Source: Pomacea canaliculata (Eukaryota; Mollusca; Gastropoda; Architaenioglossa; Ampullariidae). From it: 64,000 nucleotides of DNA. Below, one piece after another: positions 48,901 to 59,751 of the stretch. Every line of letters begins with the position of its first letter. The first letter of the stretch is position 1. The notes below the pieces were generated by a model. The model worked only from the letters and a program-made list of their open reading frames with translations, ran no database searches and was not told the origin of the DNA. A program made the position numbers and the translations under genes. The DNA is taken from the NCBI RefSeq assembly GCF_003073045.1, contig NC_037590.1:3126016-3190015 (forward strand). The letters run 5' to 3'.

Positions 48901-50894
48901 AGGACTACAACACCAAGTCGGTTCAAGACTTGTTGCAAACAAAACGTCCGGACACACTGATGACACCGAGGAGACTGTTACTTCTCCCCGCCCCCGTCAA
49001 GGAAAAACTCACACAGCAACATCCCAAACACTCAAACACTCTTTCCTTTGTTCTTCGAACAAAACAACCTATCAACACCAGTTGATTAAAAAAAAACAAC
49101 AACAACAAAAAAACAAAGCCCGGCCGGCCATCCCTGTGTGGCGCGCACTCAGACAGTAATTGCTGTCTTTCAACCTCCCCCTTCCAGTTACTTTTTCCCT
49201 GTCTCCTTCCTAGCTAAAAAAAAAAAAAAATTACAAATTATAGCGCAGCAGGTTTGTGACATACCTCAATCTCATTTATTATTACTTTCTTTGTTTAAAC
49301 GTCTGGTCAAACAGATTTCTCAAATCATGAAGTGGAGTCATATCTGGCGTCCTGTCGGTAGAGGTTGTTGCTACTAATCCACTGAAAGACTTTGCAACTT
49401 ACATATCTTGTATTATTTTAATTTTAACATAATGATTATTTAAAATTGGAACGTTTGTAGTTAAAAATAATTTTTTGTGCATCAACACTCTTGGCCAAAC
49501 AGACAACAACAACAAAAAAAAAAAAAAAGGAAAAAAAGAAAACAATGTCTAAACTTTTGACATAAAGGCACGAGAGTGATTAGTGTTCATGGAGTGGTGA
49601 AATACTAAATTAAGGATGAATGAAAACGGTCCAGCTGATATTCAGTCTGCATCAAACCTTTAAATGTCATGTCAACATCATCTTGTGTGATAATGTCTGT
49701 GGACTGCCACTTGACGAGGAGACAAAGAAGGAAGATAAGCAACATGGCTGTCCTGACAGTTCCTATATTTCCGGATGGGTGACGTCACCGACGCCAGGAG
49801 TCACGCGACGGGGAGTCTGCTAAGGGGGGTAGGGTGGACAGGCAAGGGGGAAATGATTCACGACCAGCGGGACAACTTTGTCGTGCCTAGAATGTGAGTC
49901 GCCACCCAGACTCCTGCCAGTTCTGGGCATTAATGCAAAGTTACCTGTTGTCTAGCAAGCGAACACGCACGCACGCAGATCCTTACAAATGAATTTCCAT
50001 CGCTACTTTTCTTGTTCAGATGTAAGTACCAGTCATGTAAATTTTTCATGGTTATGACAATATTTATTTACTGTGTGCTGCACTCGTCAACAAGAGTTAT
50101 GCGTTAAAGCAAGAGTTGTCGTTGTTGGGGTGGGGTGTGTTTGGGGGAAAGCGGGAGGAACACACAGAGGGAAGAAAACTTCACTGTCTCAGACAGGCGG
50201 GAATCGAACACTGGTTCTGCGCGGTAATTAGGCTACTCTACACCGACTGGTAAGATATTCAGTGTCTGAGCGTTAGTCCTGATAAACGCGTGCTCAGGAT
50301 GACTAACAATGAGACGCCTGCACCCTAACATTACCTCTAATACTCCACGGCAACCCCATCCTCCACAGTGGATCTCCATAGGACTGGTGCGAGGCAGGGC
50401 AAAGATTACCAACAGACATGCTTTGGCTTCATTGCACTTGGAATTTTGAGCTCAGAGGTTTGTAACTTGTGTCGAAAGTTGTTGCTTCTCTCCTCGACTG
50501 TCATCAGGACTGCGAGTGCTTGAACTTCGTGCTGTCCACGAGTCGTCAGGACACATTTTTGTCTCCTTCTGGCAGTCGTTGTTGCCCAGTACAAGTTCCA
50601 TGTTGTAGCCAAAGCTGGCTAGTTTGACGAAGATTGGAGCTTCTTAGTTTTTCTACTAAGTTTTTAAGTTAAAAAAAATTCTGCCAAGTTTACGGACTGC
50701 TTTCGTAACTCAATGGCCCTAAGGTCAGAAGATTGTGTTTTGTATGTCATGTAGTTGCAGTCTACATTGTTAGATGGTAACAGTAACATTCAGCTGTCAC
50801 TCACAGCTCTCCGCGAGAGAAGAAGGGAGGAAGGTAACGGTGAAGCGTGACCCAGTTAGCACACATCGCTGTTGTTTGTAGGTCAGGACAGACT

Positions 50895-50902
50895 TATATA
50901 AG
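50895..50902 (+). promoter_or_regulatory. TATA box of CYP-4
   Basis: TATATAAG 105 bp before the ATG, in a context nearly identical to CYP-3. Confidence 0.65.
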
Positions 50903-50999
50903 GTTCCTGCGAGTGTCATTCGCTCAGACCGAGACTGCACGCTTGTTGTTCTGTCCTTCGTCGACACCAACAAAGGTACAAACACAGAAGCCCGTGAAA

Positions 51000-53264
51000 A
51001 TGGTGGTCGGCTTTGAGAGCAGCATCTGGAATGTCTCCAGAGAAGTCAAGGTATCGTATTATCGCCATCTTCTTCTTCTTTTTCTTCTCCTTGTTATTAT
51101 TATCATTCTTTGCCTTTTTCTTCTGCTTGTTTCTTTTTTGATCTTTATTGACAAATAGTTAATATATTACTATACTAAACATGTTCATACATTCGGTGCT
51201 GTCACTCCAGAAATGACACCGAACCTGCTCATGGTTGATAGTTGTAAGACAGCACACAATTTTTACGAAAATTCTCGTTGGAAGCAATGTATATATATAT
51301 AGTCATCGAGAAAACATTTCCATCTGTTAAATTGGACGCTGAGAGTTTGTTTTTGACACTTTGTGCGCAGAATACTTAAAATGTAGGCCACATTATCCAA
51401 GATAGGTGTTAAGGAGCCGTGTACCTAGTCGGTACACCTGCACTGTCTGACTGGGTACAGGGTGTTGCTACAGGTTTATGCAACACCTGCGATGTCTGGT
51501 GCAATGTTACCTGAATACAGACCACAGACTACAGACTACAGACTACAGACTACAGACTACAGACTACAGACTACAGACTCAATATGATCTCTTGCGCTAT
51601 GGAATAGCGAAAGCAAAAGTCTTTTGAAAACCACAGAGGATATTGCTGTTTTCATAGAAAATATTGAAAATGAGAAATATTTGAAGACATTTAGACAAAC
51701 AGACACTAACATAAATAAAACGGAGGACCGATGACAGGGATAATAGTTTGCGTCAGTATTCATCTAAGATGTTCCTGTCTGACCTTTGCAGGTGACAGCG
51801 GCAGTGTTTGCTGTAACACTAGTTGCTGTGAAGTTAATGAGCTCATTAAGCAAGGGACGCTACAAGCTGCCGCCTGGCCCCAGGAACTTTCCCCTAGTGG
51901 GTTACCTCCCGTTCCTTGGGAAGCACCCCACAGTTGTCTTTTCTTCTCTGAGGAAAATTTATGGAGATGTGTTCAGCATCCAAATGGGCAGCTTCCCGGC
52001 CATCGTACTCAACGGGATGGACGCCATCAAAGAAGCTCTTGTAACCAAGGGAGACGACTTTTCCGCCAGACCACCGTTCACCACCGCCAGACTCCTGAAT
52101 GAGGGCAGGAATTTTGGATTTGCGGCCTTCGGACCCATCTGGAAAGCTCACCGCAAAATTGTTAGCAATGTCATGTATGCCTTTAGTAACGCCAGAAATA
52201 ACCCCATTGAGGACATCATTGTGTCGGAGGCCATCACTGTTGTTGAGGAGTTTGCTGCCCACGGAAACAAACCTTTTCAGCCTTCCGACGCTATCACCAT
52301 GGCAGCGTCTAGTTTGATCTACCAGCTTTGTTATGGACGAAACAAAAACATTCGAGAAGATCCAGACTTCGCTAGTACTCTGAAAAATGGCCAGAAATTT
52401 AGAGAATTCACCAGCACAGGGAATCCTGTGGACGTGATGCCGTGGCTCCGGTTCATCATGCCATGGAAGGTCAGCACCTTTCTAGAAATCACAGGCGCGG
52501 CAGGTGTCAAGAGAACAAAGAAGGTGGAAGAGCACAAGAAAACATTCGATGAGGAGCATCTTCGGGACATCACTGATGGACTGATCCATGCAGCCAATCA
52601 TCTGTCAGATGAGGACAAAGCTGTGGGGCTGGACAGTACGCGAGTCATTGAAAGCATTGATACAATTTTTGGAGCCGGTGGCAGCACAATTGCTTCATTT
52701 CTTGATTGGAGTGTTCTGCTCATGGCGGCTTTCCCCGAAATCCAGGAGAAAGTATTCCAAGAGATAGAGGACGTTGTCGGTCAATCCCGCTACCCGTCTC
52801 TCGCTGACCGTTCCCGTCTACCCATGGTTGAGGCCACCATCTATGAAATTTTTCGATTTAGCTGTCCAGTTCCGTTAGCTTTGCCTCACGCCACAACTTG
52901 CGACACGACTGTACAAGGCTACGATGTTCCTGAAGGAACCGTGGTTCTGGTCAACCTCTATTCCGTTTTCCATGATCAGAAAACATGGGGAGACCCCGAG
53001 AAGTTCCGACCAGAGCGTTTCCTGTTGGACAACGGTCAGCTGGACAAGGCCAAGACCGAGCAAGTCATCGCCTTCTCTCTGGGTAGACGACGATGTGTCG
53101 GCGAGTATCTGGCACGGATGGAGGTCTTCCTGGCCTTCACCACCCTCATCCAACGCTGTCGACTGTACAAGCCACCCGGGGTACCCGAGTACACACTGGG
53201 GAGAGTCTTCAGACTTGGTTGTGACCCAGAACCGTACGAAGTGTGCGCTGCTCGAAGAGAGTAA
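51000..53264 (+). CDS. Cytochrome P450, CYP2 clan (CYP-4), 2 exons
   Basis: Exon 1 (51000-51050, the same 17 residues as CYP-3) and exon 2 (51792-53264) give 507 residues. The donor is GTATCG, weaker than GTAAGT in CYP-3. The WKAHR, EIFR, FRPERF and FSLGRRRCVG motifs are intact. The I-helix reads FGAGGST, with Ser where Asp/Glu is usual. About 20 residues differ from CYP-3, with a cluster at ITGAAGVKRT against ITGASLVRRT, in the region after the F-G helices that often shapes substrate access. The role is as for CYP-3. The 3'-UTR poly(A) hexamer used by CYP-3 is not preserved at the same place; the next AATAAA is near 53784, outside the duplicated unit. Confidence 0.93.
51524..51579. repeat. 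(ACAGACT)8 minisatellite in the CYP-4 intron
   Basis: Eight perfect 7-bp units. The equivalent place in the CYP-3 intron (41851 onward) has two full units plus a variant, so the expansion followed the duplication or CYP-3 contracted. Confidence 0.9.
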
Positions 53265-54189
53265 CTTGAATAATGTTCTTTGTTAATGGGTACCGTTCTC
53301 TTTACAATGTTCTCAGATGTTGTGGCTGACTTAAGTGGAAATATATAAGATGTAAGAGTGGCTGAACAGAAACACCATAAACCAGAATTGGGATCACCAT
53401 CATCATCGAGAATAGCATTATTTACTTTCTTTTAACTTAAAGCTTGTTTTATAAATCATGTATGAAAGTTAAATAGTGTGTGGCTCCCTTGTTGTCGTGT
53501 AAGGCGTATGCCATTAAAACGTGCCCAGTGTTATAATTCACTGAAAAAAATATATCAAATAGTTTGAAAGTACATAAATAGTCTTTATGAAGTGTTATAA
53601 TGGTTGATGTGGGTAGAAGACAATTTTACTTTGTTTACGTATGTGTAGTCGAAATTTTTATTTTACAGCACGTGTTCATGTAAACACTAATTTTATACCA
53701 CAGGGTTACTCTAGACTTATTATACAGCAGATGTATCTCGTAGGAGTGTATACAGCGTACACACACACACATATATATATTGAAATAAACATGTATTAAA
53801 ATATTTGTCTAACATCATGTACGCCTCTCTTTTGAAATTCACTTTACTTACGACTGAATGCATTTCTAGTTCATGGAGAACCAAACCTGAAAGTCCGACT
53901 GTTATCGGCTTTTACCGCAATCTGAAGAAGACATAAACATAAAGAACAATGATTGCATAAACATAAAGACTGATTGCGGGATCCTTCTCTTTTTCATGGT
54001 GTTTTTCTGTGCCTCTGTATATTTGTTTGTTGACAAGCTTGTACGTTTGTTCTTCTTATTTTTAATCTATTTTTTTTTTTTTGCTTCTGTCCCACACATT
54101 GAGTCTACTTTAAAGTGGGAAAATATATAATAAAGTTCTCCTCCTTCTATTTATTGTCATCTGCAATAGAAATGACTATTTTTCTGTTA

Positions 54190-54400
54190 TTGGTTGATGT
54201 CATAACAAGTGTCATTGTAACCTCCGGTTTTCCTGTTAGTGTCTGATGTAAGAACGAGGGCAGTTACAATGACCTCTATCTCCTTACTTTCTGATGTCAG
54301 AACAAATGTAGCTGACCTACCTTCTGCTACTGTCTGATGTAAGAGAAAGAGTAGTTACAACATGTTTTCCACTGGTGTCTGATGTAAACATGTGCAATGA
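54190..54400. repeat. Degenerate ~45-60 bp tandem repeat
   Basis: About five loose copies built around GTGTCTGATGTAAGAAC...GTTACAA...GACCT, with spacing that varies. Confidence 0.5.
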
Positions 54401-55059
54401 TCTGGATAATGTACTAACACGTGCAGCTATGATGATCTTGCTGTAGTCAATCCATGCACCTCTGGTTACTCCCAGCATAATATTTTGTGACTAGGGTAGG
54501 GCATGATGCAGGTTTGACCAAAGGTAAAAAACAAGACTATACCAGCGAGGTCAGTAGGAAAATAAAGACAACCGTGGAGAACTGGATAATAAAGCACCAC
54601 ATAGTGTAATGGCACTGGTAACAGTCAGAAGGCCTGACAGACACTCAGACACTCACCAGACCAGACAACACATGGATTCAACCATCGAAGACGATAGTGG
54701 ACATCACCTCAGAAAGGCTGCTGTACAAAATTGATTGTCTGAAGACTGAAAATACACTGAATGCCACACACCACAACTTGACACTGTAAGGTAGGGAAAA
54801 ATGATAATTCTACCATCTAGTTAGCCAACCAATTAAAGAAATTTCACCAGCCTAATTACCCAACCAATTAAAGTGATGTTCTGGAAGAAGACAGCTGAGG
54901 AGACTGGTTTGACACCGTGTTTTTCCATGTGCGGGTCTAACTATAACTTGTTGTTCAGTCTGAGGTCGCATGTGGGTTATGTTGACCTAAACTGATATGG
55001 GCGATGGAGCTTGTGACAGATTGTGAACTAAGTGGCACTCGCTGCTTTATGACAAATCT

Positions 55060-55158
55060 GCTGTCTCGGCTAACACTAAATATACAGTTGTCTCAGCTAA
55101 CAAGAACTATACAGCTGTCTCGGCTAACACTAAATATACAGTTGTCTCAGCTAGCACT
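55060..55158. repeat. 27-bp tandem repeat (about 3.7 copies)
   Basis: Units at 55060-55086, 55087-55113, 55114-55140 and a partial at 55141. Units 1 and 3 match more closely than units 1 and 2, so a 54-bp higher-order unit is likely. It sits about 290 bp upstream of the CYP-5 TATA box. Confidence 0.8.
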
Positions 55159-55445
55159 GAGCGAGAAGTGCGCACTTCACGCTCCGAACTATGTTTACAA
55201 AAGCTTTGATGCCAAAGGTCAAAAACCATGTAGTACAGTCGCACCGACCTCGATTAAGAATAACACCAGTAGCTTAAATAACCTAGGGTCAAAATGTGTA
55301 ACGCAGGTTTTTTTTTATTTTTATTTGATAAATATGGCCTCCAGTTCAAAACGTGTAACGCGGCTATAAATAGACTCTCCCCCTAGAAACTGCTAACCAC
55401 TTAAATTCAGTTTATCCTCTGAATAAATATTCCGGCAGCCGCAGG

Positions 55446-55453
55446 TATAAAAG
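55446..55453 (+). promoter_or_regulatory. TATA box of CYP-5
   Basis: TATAAAAG, a consensus match, 204 bp before the CYP-5 ATG. It implies a 5' UTR of about 170 nt. Confidence 0.6.
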
Positions 55454-55649
55454 TAGGAAAGAAGACGATATCCATAGTCTCTCAAGTTGTCGCTCAAAGC
55501 TTACAGCAGGTGTGAACACTGAGAGGTCCCAGGGGAGTTCATTTTGTGGGTACACGAAAGTGTACTTCATCAGGGTGTCTGTTTGGCAGTCTGAGTGCTT
55601 TTATCTTTCATCGACAACAACACAGGCGAGAAAATAGAAAACTGTAAAA

Positions 55650-57690
55650 ATGGTGGTCGGCCTCACATCCAGAATTGTCAACTTTTCGTCAGAAATCAAG
55701 GTATTAGCTGATGATTTCTCGTTATTTTCCTTTTTTGAATCTTACTCTCTCTCTTATTTTCCGTTTGTGCCATCGAGAGATTTAAAGTATGAAGTCTACA
55801 GTTTTAAATGTTAATGTATGTTGTGTCAAAATGACAGTAGTTATGGCAGAAGTTCTAGTAGCTGATAACTTTGTCACAAGTTGGTCCAACAAGGAGTTGC
55901 TTTTGGTTCGGCTCTAAAGCCTTATGAATAGTGATTATTGAGCGTCCCTGGTTCGAACCTCACCTCGGACACGCTGAGAGTTTTTTCTTTCTTTCCACAT
56001 CACACCAGTTTACAGGGCTTAGACTTGATACAGAGTTAGTTTTTGGATAGAAGTTGACATCATTATCCATCCATACCACACACACACACACACAATATTT
56101 TCATGTGGAAGATTTTGCGAAGGAGAAATGGAGAGACTCAGAATGTGTAGAGAGACGGAGATTATTTTATTTGTTCCTTAAATAGTCATTTAATTTGCAT
56201 AGGTCTGATCTTTTTTTGCAGGTCGCGGCAGCAGTATTTATTTTGACACTGGTCACTGCCAAATTCGTCAACTACCTGAAAAAGCGACACCACAAACTGC
56301 CGCCTGGTCCCTGGAACTTACCTGTTGTAGGTTACCTCCCGTTCCTTGGGGAAGCGCCTCTGTTCACTTTTGCTTCTCTGCGAAAAATGTACGGCGATGT
56401 ATTCAGCATCAAACTGGGCAGTTTTTCTGCCATCATCGTCAATGGGAAAGACCCCATCAAGGAAGCTCTTGTAACCAAAGGCGACGACTTTTCGGCCAGA
56501 CCACCGTTTACGACTGCGACTCTGCTCAACGAGGGCAGGAACTTGGGATTCTCGGCCTTTGGACCCGTCTGGAAGGCTCACAGGAAACTTCTCAGTAATG
56601 TCCTGTACGCATTTACTAACGCAAGAAACAATCCCATTGAAGACATTGTCGTGTCAGAGGCCATCACTGTCGTTGAAGACTTTATTGCTCATGGAAACGA
56701 ACCTTTTCGTGTCTGCGATATTGTCACCATGGCAGCTTGTAGCATGATGTATCAGCTTTGCTATGGTCGAAACAAGAATATTCGAGAAGATCCAGATTTC
56801 TCGGCTGCTCTGAGAAATAACCGAGAGTTTGCAAAGTTCACTGAAGCTGGGAATCCTGTTGATGTTATGCCGTGGATACGGCACATCCTCCCCTGGAAAA
56901 TTCTCGACTTCCGAAAAGTCTTACAATCGTTATATTCTTACAGAATAAAGAAGGTCGAAGACCATGAAAAAACGTTCGATGAAGAAAATCGTCGTGACAT
57001 CACCGATGGTCTGATCCACGCAGCCAACCATTTGTCTGAGAAGGAAAAAGAAGTCGGGCTGGACAGAAGGAGGGTCATCGAAAGTCTTGACACTATTTTT
57101 GGAGCTGGTGTCATGACAGTGTCAACATTCTTTGACTGGTGTGTTCTGCTCATGGCAGCTCACCCCGAGACACAGGAGAAAGTATTTCAAGAAATAGAAG
57201 ACGTTGTCGGTCAATCCCGCTACCCGTCTCTCGCTGACCGTTCCCGTCTACCCTTGGTGGAGGCCACCATCTATGAAGTGCTTCGCTTCAGCTGTCCTGT
57301 TCCCTTTGCTTTGCCTCACGCCACAACCTGTGACACGACAATACAAGGCTACGATGTTCCTAAAGGGACAGTGGTTCTGGTCAACCTCTTTTCCATCCTC
57401 CATGACAAGGAAACGTGGGGAGACCCCGAGAAGTTCCGACCAGAGCGTTTCCTGGACAACGGTCAGGTGGACAGGCCAAGGCCGAGCAAGTGATCGTCTT
57501 CTCTTTGGGCAGACGACGATGTTTGGGGGAATTCGTCGCAAGGATGGAGGTCTTCCTGGCCTTCACCACCCTCATCCAGCGTTGTCGGTTGTATAAACCA
57601 CCCGGGGCACCCGAGTACACACTGGGCAGGGTTTTTAAATTCGGGTGCGAGCCAGCCCCGTACGAAGTCTGTGCTGCTCGTCGAGAGTGA
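55650..57690 (+). pseudogene. Cytochrome P450 with C-terminal frameshift (CYP-5)
   Basis: Exon 1 (55650-55700, MVVGLTSRIVNFSSEIK) and exon 2 from 56222 read as a normal P450 through LPPGPWNLPVVGYLPFLG, WKAHR, I-helix FGAGVMT (Met replacing the acid), EVLR and FRPERF. Then one base is missing at about 57472: the paralogs have GACAAGGCC and this copy GACAGGCC. The frame hits TGA at 57491-57493, leaving a product of about 440 residues without the heme cysteine. The rest, FSLGRRRCLG to the proper stop at 57688-57690, is intact in the other frame. A 3-base, one-Leu deletion lies about 17 bp upstream. The otherwise clean sequence and good TATA box suggest a very recent lesion, a polymorphic null or an assembly error. 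Confidence 0.85.
55905..56015 (+). mobile_element. Probable tRNA-derived SINE fragment in the CYP-5 intron
   Basis: B-box-like GGTTCGAACCT preceded by GTCCCT and followed by a pyrimidine-rich stretch and TTTACAGGGCT, in the same block order as 21165-21290. Confidence 0.4.
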
Positions 57691-59740
57691 CAGTTATTTT
57701 CTGTAACTAGACCAAGACCGCTTTTTATACTTTCATTTGTTTGATTTATGGTCGAGTAGCTTTTCTGAAGAACTTTACATAAAGTCCCATAACAGGGAAA
57801 ATATGATAGATTATCTTCTTTAATGGTATATTTTGAAAAAGTTGAAATATACTGATAGTAAAAATATGCAAATAGTAACGACATGCTTTAAATTGTCAGT
57901 GTTTCGAACATTCTAAGCTGTTTTATACGTTCATTTATCTTTGTTCTTAGTCATCAAAGGAATGATATCCGTTGTAGCATTATCATTGTATATATCCTAT
58001 TGTTGGTCTGACTATGTAGCGATGTGCGTGTTGAAAATATACGTGTAAACTCTAACACCAGCTGCTGTGTTTGTTTAGTGTGATTGTTTTTTTTTTGTTC
58101 TGTTATCTCTAATGTCACCTCCACCTCGAAGACGCGCGCACACACACACATTCCTACCTGAGGTTTGTGGAGTTGTTTTGTACAATCGAGTGTCAAGGTG
58201 AGGTGTGCTCCAGACGAGGGTCAAGACTGTGTGCACAGGACATTGCAACCGTAAACAATCACACCTTTCAGCTTGAGTAGCTCTAAATAATTCAAGTCTC
58301 GTTAGAAATTTCCAAAATGGCACACGAGGGTTTAGAGATCGGACTGTTACTTGTGGTTATTTTGCAATCATCAGACTTGATGCATAACTTTACACCTCAA
58401 GTATCTCAAGCTTTACAGTCTTGCCTTCAACAACAACAGCAAGAAGAAGATGAAGAAAAAGAATGGAATAGCTAAGTTTTCAAATAGGTATATTTTAAAC
58501 TCGGAATAAACCCTATTAATAGTGAGTTTACTTGACAAAAACACATAGAATAAATATTACTTCTAAGGACAATTTCTAGAGGAGTATAAATTAACAAGTA
58601 AAAATATTTTGTTGAAAGCGAAGACTCATTCCACATAATGAAATAAGAATGAAATGTTTGAGATGAACAGGTACATTTAAACTTCAGCAGCACAAGTGTC
58701 GTGTAATATTGTCCTCGCAGTTTTGGTGAAATGATTAAAACAAGTGTCACACTTTCCCTAGATGAATCGTGACAAGATATATCTGTATAGACAGTTAAAT
58801 TCAAATGTCATTGCAACACACACACATGTCCATTTATATTTAGTTTCTGGCAGAGAACACTAATTGCCGTAATGTGCTTTGTGTAGCAGGGGCAGCAACT
58901 GTTGCACGACCTGCATTCTATCACACAGCAGTTGTTACCCCTGTTTGTAGTGGTGTATTGTGTGTTAGTACGTGTGGCTGTACATATGCTTGTGAGTGTA
59001 TGTGTCTGCACGAGTAGCTTATGTTTGTCCTCTTTGTTTCAAAGAGTCTACTATATGTGGAATGAGTATATTTATGTGCAGCGCTGTTTGTACGTGCTAT
59101 AGAGAAACGATTTTAACACATATTTTTAGAAATGGCGTATGTTTACTGGTTTATGTCAGATTTTGTAAGTTTTTGGCAGATGGTCATACCCTTGCTGGAG
59201 CTAACTCTTGAATTAATAAATAACCAACATCCTCCATCCCTCTCACTCGCTTTTTCTCTCTCTTTTGAGGCGCTAATCAAGGCACTTGCACGGTGCAAAC
59301 TTGTGTAGACACATAGGTAAACACCCACTCACAAATATTTATCACACATCGGTACATACGCACTCACAAATACATGTATGTATTAGGATGGCAGTGGAGC
59401 GTGTCACAAAGTTGAGTGTATGTGTGTCACAGTGGCGAGGAAGGTATGAATGTCAGCTGGCTGTAAGTGATTAACATGGCAGGAGGCTCAAATAACATAA
59501 ATACTCGTCCTGTTGGACTGAGGACATGTGAGGGAACTGCATGCTGTTAGGCAGCGAGTATAACATCGCTGGCTCCATCTTGTTGCACAGCTAACAGCAA
59601 GAGTCGGGTGCAAACCCCTGCTAACAGTGTCTCTTCCAACAATTAAGTCCTTGTTTCCGCAGAAACATAACTGACCTGAGCTGAGTCATCTTGAAGCTCC
59701 ACAAACATAAACATCAAGAAGAGGAAAAGAAAAGAATACT
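57691..59740. other. Intergenic between CYP-5 and CYP-6
   Basis: No gene is supported. It includes a CA run near 58135-58150 and, near CYP-6, a stretch that should hold its promoter. GAGTATAAC (about 59549-59557) is the only weak TATA candidate. Confidence 0.5.
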
Positions 59741-59751
59741 GGAAAACAAAA

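Larger units (their letters stand above)
45704..50710. other. Spacer between units C and D, no gene
   Basis: About 5 kb with no P450 sequence and no supportable gene. From 45704 to about 46540 the sequence is GC-richer than its surroundings and resembles degenerate mobile-element DNA, but I could not place it. Poly-T occurs at 47995-48017, minisatellites at about 48397-48900, and A-rich runs at about 49089-49112 and 49515-49528. Open frames such as 47054-47422 and 46544-46777 show no domain. Confidence 0.5.
50711..53714. repeat. Duplicated unit D (CYP-4)
   Basis: Second copy of unit C, about 9.7 kb downstream. Offsets grow from about 9,686 at exon 1 to 9,713 at exon 2, owing to intron indels that include a 7-bp repeat expansion. 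After 53714 the sequence has nothing in common with what follows unit C. Confidence 0.88.
53715..55440. other. Intergenic upstream of CYP-5
   Basis: No gene is seen. It holds a short CA/TA run at 53760-53780, poly-T at about 54071-54082, a degenerate repeat at 54190-54400 and a 27-bp repeat at 55060-55158. The 121-codon frame at 55004-55369 is largely a translation of that repeat. Confidence 0.55.

Noticed and set aside
54190-55158. CRISPR-like spaced repeats upstream of CYP-5
   Set aside because: Repeats are degenerate, spacing is irregular and the genome is eukaryotic. These are minisatellites.
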